Below, piece by piece: positions 52,365-62,915 of a DNA stretch of 64,000 nt (its first letter is position 1; every line of letters begins with the position of its first letter). The stretch covers positions 1 through 64,000 of the forward strand of contig JAGASJ010000003.1 in assembly GCA_017621795.1 (NCBI GenBank), written 5' to 3'. Source of the DNA: Oscillospiraceae bacterium. GTDB taxonomy: Bacteria > Bacillota > Clostridia > Oscillospirales > Oscillospiraceae. The position numbers and the translations under genes were made by a program. Below the pieces are notes generated by a model. The model did no database searches. It saw nothing but the letters and a program-made list of their open reading frames with translations, and had not been told where the DNA came from.

Positions 52365-52389
52365 AGCATACAGCACAAAGGAGCAAAAA

Positions 52390-53823
52390 ATGAAATTAAG
52401 TGCACTTTTGAAGGGCGTAGAGGTTCTGGAAGCCCACGCCGATATGGATTTGGAAATACATCATATTGCCAATGACTCCCGAAAGGTGGAAAAGGGAGAT
52501 CTGTTTATGTCTATTTCCGGCTTTACCACCAACGGCAATCGGTTTATTCCCGTTGCGATGGAAAAGGGTGCGGCAGTGGTGGTCACCGCAACCAAGCCGG
52601 CGGAAAATGTGCCTTATATTTTGGTGGCATCCGACCGATTGGCTATGGCACAAATTGCCGCCAATTACTACGACCATCCTGCAAAGAAGCTGAAAATGGT
52701 GGGTGTTACCGGTACCAATGGCAAAACAACAGTCACCCTTTTGGTAAAGCACATTTTGGAAACGGTGCAGGGTGCGAAGGTGGGCCTGATCGGCACCATG
52801 GAAAACCTGATCGGTGAGGAAGTCGTGCCTACAGAGCGTACCACGCCGGAGAGTCCTGAATTACAGGCGTTGTTTGCCCGTATGGTGGATGCAGGCTGCA
52901 GCTATGGGGTGATGGAGGTTTCTTCCCACGCCATTGCATTGGAACGGGTGGGCGGTGTGCACTACGATGTTGCCGCCTTTACCAACCTGACCGAGGACCA
53001 TTTGGACTTCCACAAAACCATGGAAAACTACGGTGAAACGAAGGCAATGCTTTTTGCCCGTTCCCATAAGGCGGTATTGAATCAGGATGACAGTTGGTAT
53101 TTTCTGATGGCATCTAAGGCCGCCTGTCCCGTTTTGACCACCGGCCTGTCTTCTGATGCGGGGCTGTACGCCACGGACCTGGAGCTGGTGGCCGACGGCA
53201 TTCACTTTACTGCCCATTACGGACAGGAGCAGGCGTTTGTATATTTACCCATTCCCGGAAAATTCACGGTGTATAATGCGCTGACGGCGCTGGGTATTGC
53301 ACTGGCACTGGATATTGACCTGCAGACAGCGGCGGCGGCACTGAAAACCGCCAAAGGTGTAAAGGGCAGGGTAGAGGTGGTGCCCACAGAGGGGAAAGAC
53401 TACACGGTGCTGATCGACTATGCGCATACCCCCGACGGCCTGCAAAATGTGCTCAGCGCGGTAAAAGGCTTCTGTAAAGGCCGCCTGATCGCCGTGTTTG
53501 GCTGTGGCGGTGACCGTGATCCGATGAAACGGCCCATTATGGGCAGGATCGGTGCGGAAATTGCGGATATTGCAGTGATCACCTCCGATAACCCCCGCAC
53601 AGAAAACCCCCACGCCATCATTGAGGAAATCCTGTCAGGTGTGGCTGACCGCAGTAATTGTGCGGTAATCGAAAACCGCATAGAAGCCATTCATTATGCT
53701 ATGGACATTGCGCAAAAAGATGATATAATTGTATTGGCTGGTAAGGGCCATGAAACTTATCAGGAAATTTGCGGCGTAAAAAGCCACCTGGATGAGCGGG
53801 AGGAAGTCGCAAAGTATTTGTGA
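52390..53823 (+). CDS. murE: UDP-MurNAc-tripeptide synthetase (meso-DAP type)
   Basis: Adds the third amino acid to UDP-MurNAc-L-Ala-D-Glu. ATP loop GTNGKTT (107-113), TTPESPELQ and a C-terminal DNPR motif (about 399-402), which signals meso-diaminopimelate rather than lysine specificity. At 477 residues it is complete. Confidence 0.96.
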   Translation: MKLSALLKGVEVLEAHADMDLEIHHIANDSRKVEKGDLFMSISGFTTNGNRFIPVAMEKGAAVVVTATKPAENVPYILVASDRLAMAQIAANYYDHPAKKLKMVGVTGTNGKTTVTLLVKHILETVQGAKVGLIGTMENLIGEEVVPTERTTPESPELQALFARMVDAGCSYGVMEVSSHAIALERVGGVHYDVAAFTNLTEDHLDFHKTMENYGETKAMLFARSHKAVLNQDDSWYFLMASKAACPVLTTGLSSDAGLYATDLELVADGIHFTAHYGQEQAFVYLPIPGKFTVYNALTALGIALALDIDLQTAAAALKTAKGVKGRVEVVPTEGKDYTVLIDYAHTPDGLQNVLSAVKGFCKGRLIAVFGCGGDRDPMKRPIMGRIGAEIADIAVITSDNPRTENPHAIIEEILSGVADRSNCAVIENRIEAIHYAMDIAQKDDIIVLAGKGHETYQEICGVKSHLDEREEVAKYL

Positions 53824-53838
53824 ATCGAGGAAAATGTA

Positions 53839-55200
53839 ATGGCTCAGATTACATTACAGCAGGCCGCCCTGTGGTGTGGTGGCCACGTTGCGGAAAAATA
53901 TAGAAACGTCGCATTTGACGGTGCCCATTTTGATTCCAGAAAACTGCAAAAAGGGCAGCTGTTCGTTGCGTTGGTGGCGGCACGGGACGGTCACGATTTC
54001 ATTCCCGCCGCTATTGAAAAGGGTGCGGCGGCAGTGCTCTGCAGCCGTATAACGGGGGATTATCCCGCCATCGTGGTGGAGGATACCCACATCGCCTTAG
54101 GGCAGATCGCCGCAGGCTATCTGAAGCAGATGGATGCCCAGATTATCGGCGTCACCGGTTCGGTGGGGAAAAGCACCACCAAAGAGATGATCGCATCCGT
54201 GGCGGCGACCACCTACAAGGTGTGTAAAACACCTGCAAACCACAATAACGATTTGGGTCTGCCTGCCGCAGTGCTGGCAATGGACGCAGATACCCGTGTT
54301 GTGGTGCTGGAAATGGGCATGAGCCATTTCGGAGAAATTGAATACCTGTCCCGGATTGCAAATCCCCGGCTGGGCGTGATCATCAACGTGGGCACGATGC
54401 ACATTGAAAATTTAGGCTCACGGGAAGGGATCCTGCAGGCAAAGCTGGAAATTACCAAGGGAATGCCCCGAGACGGCAAGCTGTTTCTCTACGGAGATAA
54501 TGACCTTTTGTGGAGCGTACGGGAGGAGCTGCCTGTAGAGAGCACTTATTTCGGCGTCTCCAACGAAAAATGCGACCTGCAGGCCTGTAATATACAGCAG
54601 CGCAGTGACGGCATCTGCTTTGATGTCCGTTATAGCGGCGGAGAATTTCCGGTGTATCTGCCCTTGGAGGGTGCCCATTATGTTTCTGATGCCATGGCGG
54701 CGATCAGCGTGGGACTGGAGCTGGGCATTTCTGTAGAGCACATTCAAAAAGGACTTGCCGCTTTTCAGAATATGGAAGGTCGGCAGGAGATTTTCGATTA
54801 TCAGGGCATCACAGTGATCAAAGACTGCTATAATGCAGGCCCCGAATCCATGGCGGCGGCACTGCAGGTGCTGAAAAATCGCCCGGGGCGAAAAATCGCG
54901 GTGCTGGGTGATATGCTGGAGCTGGGGGCGCACAGCCGTCAGGCGCACTTTGAAACAGGTGTGATCGCGGCAAAATGCGCAGATGTGCTGATGTGCTATG
55001 GTCCGGAGTGCGTGGCAATGGCCGAAGGCGCGCTGAAAGGCGGTATGAAAAAGGAATTATTGTACCATTTTACAGATCGCGATTTACTGGCAGAAGCATT
55101 GCGGCAGCTTGCGGCGCCCGGGGACGTGATGCTGTTTAAAGGCTCTCGAGGAATGAAGATGGAGCTGGCACTGGAACAGTTTATGAAGAAAGAGAGTTAA
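53839..55200 (+). CDS. murF: UDP-MurNAc-pentapeptide synthetase
   Basis: Adds D-Ala-D-Ala to the tripeptide precursor. ATP loop GSVGKSTTK (about 111-119), NHNNDLGLP (substrate binding) and a C-terminal segment DCYNAGPESM. It is 453 residues long and 15 bases after murE. Confidence 0.96.
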   Translation: MAQITLQQAALWCGGHVAEKYRNVAFDGAHFDSRKLQKGQLFVALVAARDGHDFIPAAIEKGAAAVLCSRITGDYPAIVVEDTHIALGQIAAGYLKQMDAQIIGVTGSVGKSTTKEMIASVAATTYKVCKTPANHNNDLGLPAAVLAMDADTRVVVLEMGMSHFGEIEYLSRIANPRLGVIINVGTMHIENLGSREGILQAKLEITKGMPRDGKLFLYGDNDLLWSVREELPVESTYFGVSNEKCDLQACNIQQRSDGICFDVRYSGGEFPVYLPLEGAHYVSDAMAAISVGLELGISVEHIQKGLAAFQNMEGRQEIFDYQGITVIKDCYNAGPESMAAALQVLKNRPGRKIAVLGDMLELGAHSRQAHFETGVIAAKCADVLMCYGPECVAMAEGALKGGMKKELLYHFTDRDLLAEALRQLAAPGDVMLFKGSRGMKMELALEQFMKKES

Positions 55201-55215
55201 TTGGAGGATATACTT

Positions 55216-56193
55216 ATGATGCGGATTATTTTAACAGGGGTCGCAGGCGGTGTGTTGTCCGGCGTGCTTGGCCTCATTCTGCTGCCGATCCTGCGGGCGC
55301 TGAAGGCAGGGCAGTCGGTGCATAAAATCGGCCCCACCTGGCATAACGTAAAAGCAGGCACACCGCTGATGGGTGGTCTGATGTTTATTGGTGCGGCAGT
55401 GATCTGCCTGCTGGTGAATCTCATCACCGTGCAGGACTATAAGGTATATTTAGTGCTGGGGCTTTCTCTGCTTTTTGGACTGGTGGGCTTTTTGGATGAT
55501 TTCTTCAAGGTCAAGTTTAAAAGAGATCTGGGCCTGACAGCGATGCAGAAGATGCTTTTGCAGATGGCTGTTTCCGCCATCTACCTGTACATCCTGTATA
55601 AGATGGGCGTACAGCTGACAGCGCTTTATATTCCTTTTGTAAACACCTTTGTCCACATTCCTCTGCCCATCTACATTCTTTTTGCGATGTTTGTAATGGT
55701 GGGCACAGTAAACGCGGTCAATATCACCGACGGCGTGGACGGACTGTGCGCAACGGTCACACTGCCTGTAATGGTGTTTTTTGCGGCGGCGGCCATTGCT
55801 ACCAAGCAGTTTGATTTGGCACTGTTTCCTGCCGCATTGGTGGGCGCACTGATTGCCTACCTGTTCTACAACTGGCATCCTGCCAAGGTGTTTATGGGGG
55901 ATACCGGCTCACTGTTTTTGGGCGGTGCGGTGTGTGCGCTGGCGTTTGCACTGAATATGCCTCTGATATTGCTGCTGGTTGGGTTCGTGTATTTGGTGGA
56001 AGTGGTTTCTGACCTGATACAGTTTGCCTACTTCCGCGCCACCCACGGCAAGCGGTTTTTCAAGATGGCTCCCATCCACCATCACTTTGAAAAGTGCGGC
56101 TGGAAGGAGACGAAGATCGTTGTAGTATTCTCCGGCGTATCTGCTGTGATGTGCCTTTTGGCATGGCTGGCAGTTTCCGGACTTGTAAAATAA
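55216..56193 (+). CDS. mraY: Phospho-MurNAc-pentapeptide transferase
   Basis: Integral membrane enzyme making lipid I. It has about ten helices over 325 residues; catalytic acidic residues lie in LDDFFKVK (about 95-102) and NITDGVDGL, and HHHFE lies near the C-terminus. ATG 55216 is eight bases after GGAGG; a TTG at 55201 precedes the Shine-Dalgarno and is not used. Confidence 0.97.
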   Translation: MMRIILTGVAGGVLSGVLGLILLPILRALKAGQSVHKIGPTWHNVKAGTPLMGGLMFIGAAVICLLVNLITVQDYKVYLVLGLSLLFGLVGFLDDFFKVKFKRDLGLTAMQKMLLQMAVSAIYLYILYKMGVQLTALYIPFVNTFVHIPLPIYILFAMFVMVGTVNAVNITDGVDGLCATVTLPVMVFFAAAAIATKQFDLALFPAALVGALIAYLFYNWHPAKVFMGDTGSLFLGGAVCALAFALNMPLILLLVGFVYLVEVVSDLIQFAYFRATHGKRFFKMAPIHHHFEKCGWKETKIVVVFSGVSAVMCLLAWLAVSGLVK

Positions 56194-56205
56194 GGAGTTT
56201 TGTCG

Positions 56206-57372
56206 ATGGCGGCAGGCAAAAGACTGCATGCCAAAGAGGACGGACGCATTTTCAATGTGCCTGACAGTGTAGATTACCCTTTTTTAATTCTGCTTTTATT
56301 GGTCTTGACGGTGGGGCTAACAATGCTTTATTCTGCAAGCTCCGCACAAAGTCTGTATAATACAGGCTATAAAACCTCCACATATTTCCTGAAAAGGCAG
56401 GCAGTCTGTGCACTGCTGGGATTGGGTGCAATGTGGCTTTTGAGCCGTGTGCCCTCGGATTTTTGGAATAAAGCGGCGTGGCCGCTGTACTTTTTGAGTA
56501 TTGGCTTGCTGCTTTTGGTGCTGCTGTTTGGGCAGACGGTCAACGGCGCAAAGCGGTGGATCAATATTGGAGGACTGCAGTTTCAGCCTTCCGAGATCGC
56601 AAAATTTACGATGATTTTGCTTTTTGCCAAGCTGACAAGAGGTTACGGAGAGGATTCCAAAACCTTTCGCTATGGTGTTTTGGGCTTCGGTGGCGCACTG
56701 ATGGGGATCCTGGTGCCTCTGGCACTGGAACGGCACCTGTCTGCCATTATGCTGATGGGTATGGTGGCGGTGGTGATGATGTTTGTGGCAGGCACACCGG
56801 GGAAATGGCTTTTGATGGGTGCCGGCATCGCGGTGGCCTTTATGGTGGTCTACGTAAGCGTTTTAGGCTACGCGGGGGACCGCATTACCGCCTGGTTTCA
56901 TCCGGAAAACGACCCGGGGGATACAGGTTATCAGATCCTGCAGGCGCTTTACGCCATTGGATCCGGCGGGCTGTTTGGCCTGGGCTTTGGAATGAGCAGG
57001 CAAAAATATATGTATCTGCCGTTTCAGTATAACGACTATATCTTTGCAGTTGTATGCGAGGAATTGGGACTTGTAGGCGCATTGGCGATCATGGCGCTGT
57101 TTGGGCTGATGATCTACAGAGGCTATCAAATCGCACTGCACGCCAACGACCGTTTTTCCACCGTGTTGGCGGCAGGCCTGATTTCCCAGATCGGTGTACA
57201 GACATTTCTGAACATCGGTGTGGTAACCAATTTGCTGCCCTCTACCGGCGTAGCGCTTCCTTTTTTCTCCTACGGGGGCACGGCGCTGGCGGTAAATTTA
57301 GCGGAAATGGGCATCATATTAAGTATTTCCCGATATCGGAATCGGGCGGCAAGACAGGAGGACTTCCTATGA
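56206..57372 (+). CDS. ftsW: Division-type SEDS glycosyltransferase FtsW/SpoVE
   Basis: A 388-residue polytopic protein with about ten helices that polymerises lipid II in complex with the class B PBP encoded two genes groups upstream. GGLQFQPSEIAKFTMI, DPGDTGYQILQALYAIGSGG (split by a loop) and PFFSYGGTALAVNLAEMG are SEDS signatures. Start ATG 56206 lies eight bases after AAGGAG. It overlaps murG by three bases (ATGA). Distinct from the FHA-SEDS fusion at 29.9 kb; no FHA domain here. Confidence 0.94.
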   Translation: MAAGKRLHAKEDGRIFNVPDSVDYPFLILLLLVLTVGLTMLYSASSAQSLYNTGYKTSTYFLKRQAVCALLGLGAMWLLSRVPSDFWNKAAWPLYFLSIGLLLLVLLFGQTVNGAKRWINIGGLQFQPSEIAKFTMILLFAKLTRGYGEDSKTFRYGVLGFGGALMGILVPLALERHLSAIMLMGMVAVVMMFVAGTPGKWLLMGAGIAVAFMVVYVSVLGYAGDRITAWFHPENDPGDTGYQILQALYAIGSGGLFGLGFGMSRQKYMYLPFQYNDYIFAVVCEELGLVGALAIMALFGLMIYRGYQIALHANDRFSTVLAAGLISQIGVQTFLNIGVVTNLLPSTGVALPFFSYGGTALAVNLAEMGIILSISRYRNRAARQEDFL

Positions 57373-58496
57373 ACGTGGTTTTTACCTGCGGCGGCACAGG
57401 GGGGCATATCAACCCTGCCATCGCAGTGGCAAATATATGGAAAGAACGGTATCCCGATGGACGTATTCTCTTTGTGGGAAGCGGCGATGATTTGGAACGG
57501 GAGCTGGTGAGCAAGGCAGGCTATGAGCTGGTAGGCGTTCCTGCCCACGGAATATGGCGTGGTAAAAGCCTGAAGGCCATAAGGGGCAATATTCGTGCTG
57601 TGCGCACCACTTTGAAGGGGATCCGTACCTGTAAAAAGCTTTTTAAAGAGTTTAAGCCCGATATTGTGGTGGGCACAGGCGGCTTTGCCAGCTTTCAGGC
57701 ATTGCGTGCAGGCTATAGCTTGGGTATTCCCACCTGCGTGCACGAGAGCAATGCGATGCCCGGGCTGACCACCAAAATGGCGGCGAAATTTGTAGATAAG
57801 GTTTTGGTTTGCTTTCGCGAGAGCGTACAGCATTACCCCGATCAGAAAAAGGTGGAGATCGTGGGAATGCCTGTGCGTCGAGAGTTTATCTATACGAAGA
57901 AACAGGATGCGCGGCGGGAATTGGGCTTAGATCACCGTCCCGTGATTCTCTCTGCCTTTGGCTCTCAGGGCGCGAAGGTGATGAATGAAGCGATGGCGGA
58001 AATGTTCCGTATTGAGCAGGATCACGGTTTTCCCTTCCGCCACATTCACGCGGTCGGCTCCTATGGCTGGTCCTGGATGCCCGGGCTTGTGAAGGAAAAG
58101 GGCGTGGACGCAGAGTGTACCGATGCGATTTCCATGTATGAGTATATCCACAATATGCCCACCGTTATGGCGGCGGCAGATGTGGTGATCAGCCGCGCGG
58201 GTGCATCCACCTGCAACGAGATCGCCGCATCCGGTACGCCTTGTATATTGATCCCGTCACCCAATGTTACAGATAATCACCAGGAGAAAAATGCCCGTGC
58301 CTTGGAAAGAGGCGGCGGTGCAGTGGTGGTGCTGGAAAAAGACTGTACAGCACAGCGCCTCTATGAAGAAGTAAAGGCGATCGTAGAGCACCCGGAACGG
58401 GCACTGCAGATGCAAAAGGCACTGCAGAAGGAAGTGATCGTAGACTCTGCAGAACGGGTCTGCGGCATTATGGAAGGGCTTATAAAGCGAGGGTAA
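57369..58496 (+). CDS. murG: UDP-GlcNAc:lipid I N-acetylglucosaminyltransferase
   Basis: Converts lipid I to lipid II on the inner membrane face. GT-B fold with N-terminal TCGGTGGHINPAIA (G-loop) and C-terminal ISRAGASTCNEIAASG that binds UDP-GlcNAc. At 375 residues it is normal length. The true start is within the ATGA overlap with ftsW. Not followed by murC or murB, which are usually here. Confidence 0.96.
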   Translation: MNVVFTCGGTGGHINPAIAVANIWKERYPDGRILFVGSGDDLERELVSKAGYELVGVPAHGIWRGKSLKAIRGNIRAVRTTLKGIRTCKKLFKEFKPDIVVGTGGFASFQALRAGYSLGIPTCVHESNAMPGLTTKMAAKFVDKVLVCFRESVQHYPDQKKVEIVGMPVRREFIYTKKQDARRELGLDHRPVILSAFGSQGAKVMNEAMAEMFRIEQDHGFPFRHIHAVGSYGWSWMPGLVKEKGVDAECTDAISMYEYIHNMPTVMAAADVVISRAGASTCNEIAASGTPCILIPSPNVTDNHQEKNARALERGGGAVVVLEKDCTAQRLYEEVKAIVEHPERALQMQKALQKEVIVDSAERVCGIMEGLIKRG

Positions 58497-58499
58497 AAG

Positions 58500-59399
58500 A
58501 TGAATACAAACGATAAAAGAAAAAGAGCCTCAAGCCGGAAAAAGTCCCGCCAGCGGGCACAGCAGGATGTGACTTATACACCGGGCAAAGCATTCAACCG
58601 TATGCAGCTGATGCTGCGGCTGTTGACGGTGGTGGCGGTGGTGCTGGCGCTGATGTTCTGCCTGTCCATTTTCTTTAAGGTGGATGCAGATGAAGAACAC
58701 GGAAAGATCACGGTCTCCGGCAATGTGCGGTATGATGCCTGGGATGTGCGGGAAGCATCCGGCCTGAACGGGGGAGAGTACCTGCTGTCTTTAAATAAAG
58801 GCAGGATCGCCAAGCGCATTATGTCCGAGCTTCCTTATGTGGACAGTGTGCGCATTGGTATATCCTTGCCGGATACGGTGCATATATATATTACGGAAAT
58901 AGACGTGGTATACAGCATTGAAGCCACAGACGGCACGTGGTGGCTGATGAGTGCTTCCGGGCAGATCGCCGCCCAGTGTCAGGCTGCCGAAGCGCAGGAC
59001 TATACCGAGGTGGTAGGCGTGAAGATCGTTCCACCCACCCTGGGCGCACAGGCGGTAGCAGCGGAAGCGGAGACAGCCACCGATCCGGAAGGACAAACGG
59101 TTCCTGTTACCGTTTACGAACGGGAAAAGCTGGAAGCGGCATACTCCATTTTAGGCTGTTTGGAAGAAGAGGGCTTGATGGGCAAGGTGACCCAGGTGGA
59201 TGTATCCAGTCTCTACGACCTTCAGATGTGGTGCGGAACGCGCTTTCAAATGCTTTTAGGAGATACGGGCCAAATGTCCGTAAAGGTCAATGCGCTGGCA
59301 CAGGCGCTGGATCAGCTGCACGAATACAATCGGGGCATCCTGGATGCCAGCTTCACCCATTGGCCCGATGAAGTGGGATTTAGTGCCTTTTCTGGCTGA
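58500..59399 (+). CDS. divIB: Cell division protein DivIB/FtsQ
   Basis: A 299-residue bitopic protein. A basic N-terminus (about 1-38, KRKRASSRKKSRQ), one helix (about 39-60), POTRA domain beginning ITVSGNVRYDAWDV (about 70-140) and an FtsQ beta domain. It stabilises FtsL/DivIC at the septum. It is followed by a 149-base gap containing the ftsZ promoter. Confidence 0.92.
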   Translation: MNTNDKRKRASSRKKSRQRAQQDVTYTPGKAFNRMQLMLRLLTVVAVVLALMFCLSIFFKVDADEEHGKITVSGNVRYDAWDVREASGLNGGEYLLSLNKGRIAKRIMSELPYVDSVRIGISLPDTVHIYITEIDVVYSIEATDGTWWLMSASGQIAAQCQAAEAQDYTEVVGVKIVPPTLGAQAVAAEAETATDPEGQTVPVTVYEREKLEAAYSILGCLEEEGLMGKVTQVDVSSLYDLQMWCGTRFQMLLGDTGQMSVKVNALAQALDQLHEYNRGILDASFTHWPDEVGFSAFSG

Positions 59400-59447
59400 C
59401 GAACCCAAAAAACTTGCAAAAATTTTGGAGAAAATCCAACTTTTCTA

Positions 59448-59476
59448 TTGACCAAATCCACTTTTAGGGATAGAAT
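59448..59476 (+). promoter_or_regulatory. ftsZ promoter
   Basis: TTGACC (59448-59453), 17-base spacer, TAGAAT (59471-59476), giving ftsZ an independent promoter with a ~65-base leader. Confidence 0.8.
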
Positions 59477-59548
59477 ATAAAAGTAAAACTTTAATAGACG
59501 CAGTGTGGCCGAGTGCCGCCTGCAAAACATACATAGGAGGATGGCGAA

Positions 59549-60589
<1,041 letters not shown>

Positions 60590-60602
60590 TTGTGCGTATA
60601 TT

Positions 60603-60635
60603 GCATCCCGGACGACTTGTCCGGGATGCTTTTTT
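60603..60635 (+). terminator. Terminator after ftsZ
   Basis: GCATCCCGGAC pairs with GTCCGGGATGC around GACTT, followed by six T. Classical intrinsic terminator. Confidence 0.93.
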
Positions 60636-60649
60636 ATGGAGAAAAGATT

Positions 60650-61399
60650 ATGAACGCATATAAAGCGTTGGCCGCCAGCTACGACAGCCTGACTCAGGAC
60701 GTAGATTATGACGGCGTTGTGGAATTTTATGAAACCTTACTGCGGCGGGAGGGTATAGCGCCCCGAAGTGCGGTGGACCTGGCCTGCGGCACCGGCTCTT
60801 TGACGGTGCGTTTGGCGCAGAAGGGCTACAAGGTGATGGGCGTGGACCTGTCCGAGGATATGCTGACGGTAGCCTCCCAAAAGGCTTGGGATATGGGACT
60901 GCAAATTCCCTTCGTTTGCCAGCCTTTGGAGAAGCTGTATCTGCCCCGGGGGGTGGACCTTGCGGTGTGCGGCCTGGATAGCATCGACTACATTACAGAT
61001 CCCGCGTGCTGTAAAACGGCCATTGCACGTATTTACAGGGCTTTGAATCCCGGCGGTTGTTTTATTTTTGACGTGAACACACCGGAAAAGCTTCGCGCCA
61101 TGGATGCGCAGGTATTTTTGGACGAGAATGAGGATACCTTCTGTGTATGGCGTGGGGAATTTGATGATAGGACCAATATCTGCTCCTACGGTATGGATTT
61201 ATTTCGGCGGCAGGGAAAAATATGGCGCAGAAGCTTTGAGGAGCATCAGGAGTATGCGTATTCCGCCGAGCAGTTAGTGGGATACCTGAAAGAGGCGGGC
61301 TTTACGAGAACCGAAGTGTTTGGTGACCGCCGGTTAGAACCGCCTGCAGAGGGCGAACAGCGAATTTATATAAAGGCCAGAAAGGGAATTGTAAAATGA
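60650..61399 (+). CDS. Class I SAM-dependent methyltransferase
   Basis: A 249-residue Rossmann methyltransferase. YDSLTQDVDY opening, SAM motif VDLACGTGSLTVRLAQKG (split around about 39-56), MGVDLSEDML and an LNPGGCFIFDVNT strand. Substrate is unknown; proteins of this type are often annotated as ubiquinone/menaquinone or small-molecule methylases, but nothing here specifies one. Start ATG 60650 follows GGAGAAAAG; a longer reading crosses the ftsZ terminator. It overlaps hslO by four bases (ATGA). Confidence 0.88.
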   Translation: MNAYKALAASYDSLTQDVDYDGVVEFYETLLRREGIAPRSAVDLACGTGSLTVRLAQKGYKVMGVDLSEDMLTVASQKAWDMGLQIPFVCQPLEKLYLPRGVDLAVCGLDSIDYITDPACCKTAIARIYRALNPGGCFIFDVNTPEKLRAMDAQVFLDENEDTFCVWRGEFDDRTNICSYGMDLFRRQGKIWRRSFEEHQEYAYSAEQLVGYLKEAGFTRTEVFGDRRLEPPAEGEQRIYIKARKGIVK

Positions 61400-62274
61400 A
61401 GGACTATCTTGTGCGTGGGATGAGTATGGACGGCTTTGTAAAGGCTGTTGCAATTCGCTCAACGCAAATGGTGCGCAGAGGCGCACAGATTCATCAGACC
61501 ACGGCCAATGCCACCGCGGCGTTTGGCAGAGCACTGACTGCCTGCTCGATGATGGGCAATATGCAAAAGGTAGAAAACGGGTCTATGACACTGCAAATTA
61601 AGGGCGGTGGCCCGATCGGCAGCATCGTGTGCGTGTCGGACGCAACCGGTAACGTCCGCGGCTATGTGTATGAGCCGAATGTACCGCTGGTGGAGAAGTA
61701 CCCGGGCAAGCTGGATGTGGGTGCAACCGTGGGCACAGACGGCACATTGACGGTGATTCGGGACTTGCAGATGAAAGAGCCCTATGTAGGCTCTGTGGAG
61801 CTGGTATCCGGTGAGATCGGCGATGATGTGACCGCCTATTTTGCCCAAAGCGAGCAGACGCCAACTGCCTGCGCGTTGGGGGTACTGGTGGATGTGGATC
61901 AGAGCGTGAAGGTGGCAGGCGGCTATATTTTGCAGCTTTTACCGGGCGCACCGGAGGAGACCATTGACGCACTGGAAAAGGGCATCAAGCGGGCAGGCGC
62001 GGTGACGGCGATGTTGGAGCAGGGGATGACCCCCGAGGATATTTTAGGGCAGGTCTGCGGCGATTTGGGCATTGTATTTATGGAGACAACAGAGGTTTCT
62101 TATAAATGCTATTGTGACAGAAGCCGGGTGACAAGCGCCCTTTTAAGCCTGGGCAAAAAGGAACTGACAGAAATTTACGAGGAGGGCAAAACCTTCCCGG
62201 TGGAGTGCCAGTTCTGCGATACAGTGTATGAATACACCCCTGAGGATATCGCACAGCTTGTTGATACGCTGTAA
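61396..62274 (+). CDS. hslO: Redox-regulated chaperone Hsp33
   Basis: A 292-residue holdase activated by oxidation. The N-terminal core (about 1-230) is followed by a zinc-binding redox switch with CYC (about 236-238) and CQFC (about 269-272), the C-x-C ... C-x2-C cysteines that release zinc and form disulfides under oxidative stress. A terminator follows. Useful in an anaerobe meeting oxygen or HOCl. Confidence 0.95.
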   Translation: MKDYLVRGMSMDGFVKAVAIRSTQMVRRGAQIHQTTANATAAFGRALTACSMMGNMQKVENGSMTLQIKGGGPIGSIVCVSDATGNVRGYVYEPNVPLVEKYPGKLDVGATVGTDGTLTVIRDLQMKEPYVGSVELVSGEIGDDVTAYFAQSEQTPTACALGVLVDVDQSVKVAGGYILQLLPGAPEETIDALEKGIKRAGAVTAMLEQGMTPEDILGQVCGDLGIVFMETTEVSYKCYCDRSRVTSALLSLGKKELTEIYEEGKTFPVECQFCDTVYEYTPEDIAQLVDTL

Positions 62275-62291
62275 AACACAGCTGTAAATCC

Positions 62292-62322
62292 CTGAAAACC
62301 CCGATATTTTCGGGGTTTTCAG
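62292..62322 (+). terminator. Terminator after hslO
   Basis: CTGAAAACCCCG pairs with CGGGGTTTTCAG. The T-run is inside the 3' arm. Confidence 0.8.
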
Positions 62323-62358
62323 AGTGAAATATTTTTGCAAAAAAAGTAATAAAAGCTC

Positions 62359-62387
62359 TTGACAAAGCACCATATTCTGTGTATAAT
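62359..62387 (+). promoter_or_regulatory. tRNA cluster promoter
   Basis: Perfect TTGACA (62359-62364), 17-base spacer, perfect TATAAT (62382-62387), 43 bases before the first tRNA. Confidence 0.92.
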
Positions 62388-62430
62388 AATCCACGTCGCT
62401 GAGGTTTGAACTGCCTGAGCGAAACGGTAT

Positions 62431-62506
62431 GGGAGCATAGCTCAGCTGGGAGAGCACATGCCTTACAAGCATGGGGTCACAGGTTCGAGCCCTGTTGTTC
62501 CCACCA
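62431..62506 (+). tRNA. tRNA-Val (anticodon TAC)
   Basis: Acceptor GGGAGCA/TGTTCCC, D-arm, anticodon stem CATGC/GCATG with loop CTTACAA, TTCGAGC T-loop and an encoded CCA. Confidence 0.97.
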
Positions 62507-62511
62507 TATTT

Positions 62512-62588
62512 GGCCCGGTGGTGCAGTCGGTTAGCACGCCAGCCTGTCACGCTGGAGGTCGACGGTTCGAGTCCGTTCCGGGTCGCCA
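62512..62588 (+). tRNA. tRNA-Asp (anticodon GTC)
   Basis: Acceptor GGCCCGG/CCGGGTC, anticodon stem CCAGC/GCTGG with loop CTGTCAC, TTCGAGT T-loop and encoded CCA. Only five bases after tRNA-Val. Confidence 0.97.
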
Positions 62589-62627
62589 AAAAAGCATCTG
62601 AGCAGAGCGCAATGCTCTGCTCGATAT

Positions 62628-62703
62628 GCCTCTGTAGCTCAGTCGGTAGAGCAGTGGACTGAAAATCCACGTGTCGTTGGTTCGATTCCGACCGGAGGCA
62701 CCA
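62628..62703 (+). tRNA. tRNA-Phe (anticodon GAA)
   Basis: Acceptor GCCTCTG with CGGAGGC (one G-U pair); anticodon stem GTGGA/TCCAC with loop CTGAAAA; encoded CCA. Preceded by a 9-bp hairpin at 62600-62622. Confidence 0.97.
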
Positions 62704-62725
62704 CGGTTCCAATAGGAACCGAGAT

Positions 62726-62801
62726 GCGGGTGTAGCTCATCCGGTAGAGCGCCACCTTGCCAAGGTGGAGGTAGCGAGTTCGAGCCTCGTCACCCGCTCC
62801 A
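62726..62801 (+). tRNA. tRNA-Gly (anticodon GCC)
   Basis: Acceptor GCGGGTG/CACCCGC, anticodon stem CCACC/GGTGG with loop TTGCCAA, encoded CCA. Preceded by a 6-bp hairpin at 62705-62720. Confidence 0.97.
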
Positions 62802-62839
62802 AAAAGAATTAGGAACGCAGCGCGTTCCTAATTTTCATA

Positions 62840-62914
62840 TGGTACCGTGGCCAAGTGGTAAGGCAAGAGTCTGCAAAACTCTCATTCCCCAGTTCAAATC
62901 TGGGCGGTACCTCC
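62840..62914 (+). tRNA. tRNA-Cys (anticodon GCA)
   Basis: Acceptor GGTACCG/CGGTACC, anticodon stem AGAGT/ACTCT with loop CTGCAAA, encoded CCA. Preceded by a 12-bp hairpin at 62807-62832 that resembles a terminator with a short T-run. Confidence 0.97.
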
Positions 62915-62915
62915 A

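Noticed and set aside
60590..60649. N-terminal extension of the methyltransferase after ftsZ
   Set aside because: The extra 20 residues would be encoded across the ftsZ terminator and have no Shine-Dalgarno; ATG 60650 is preferred.
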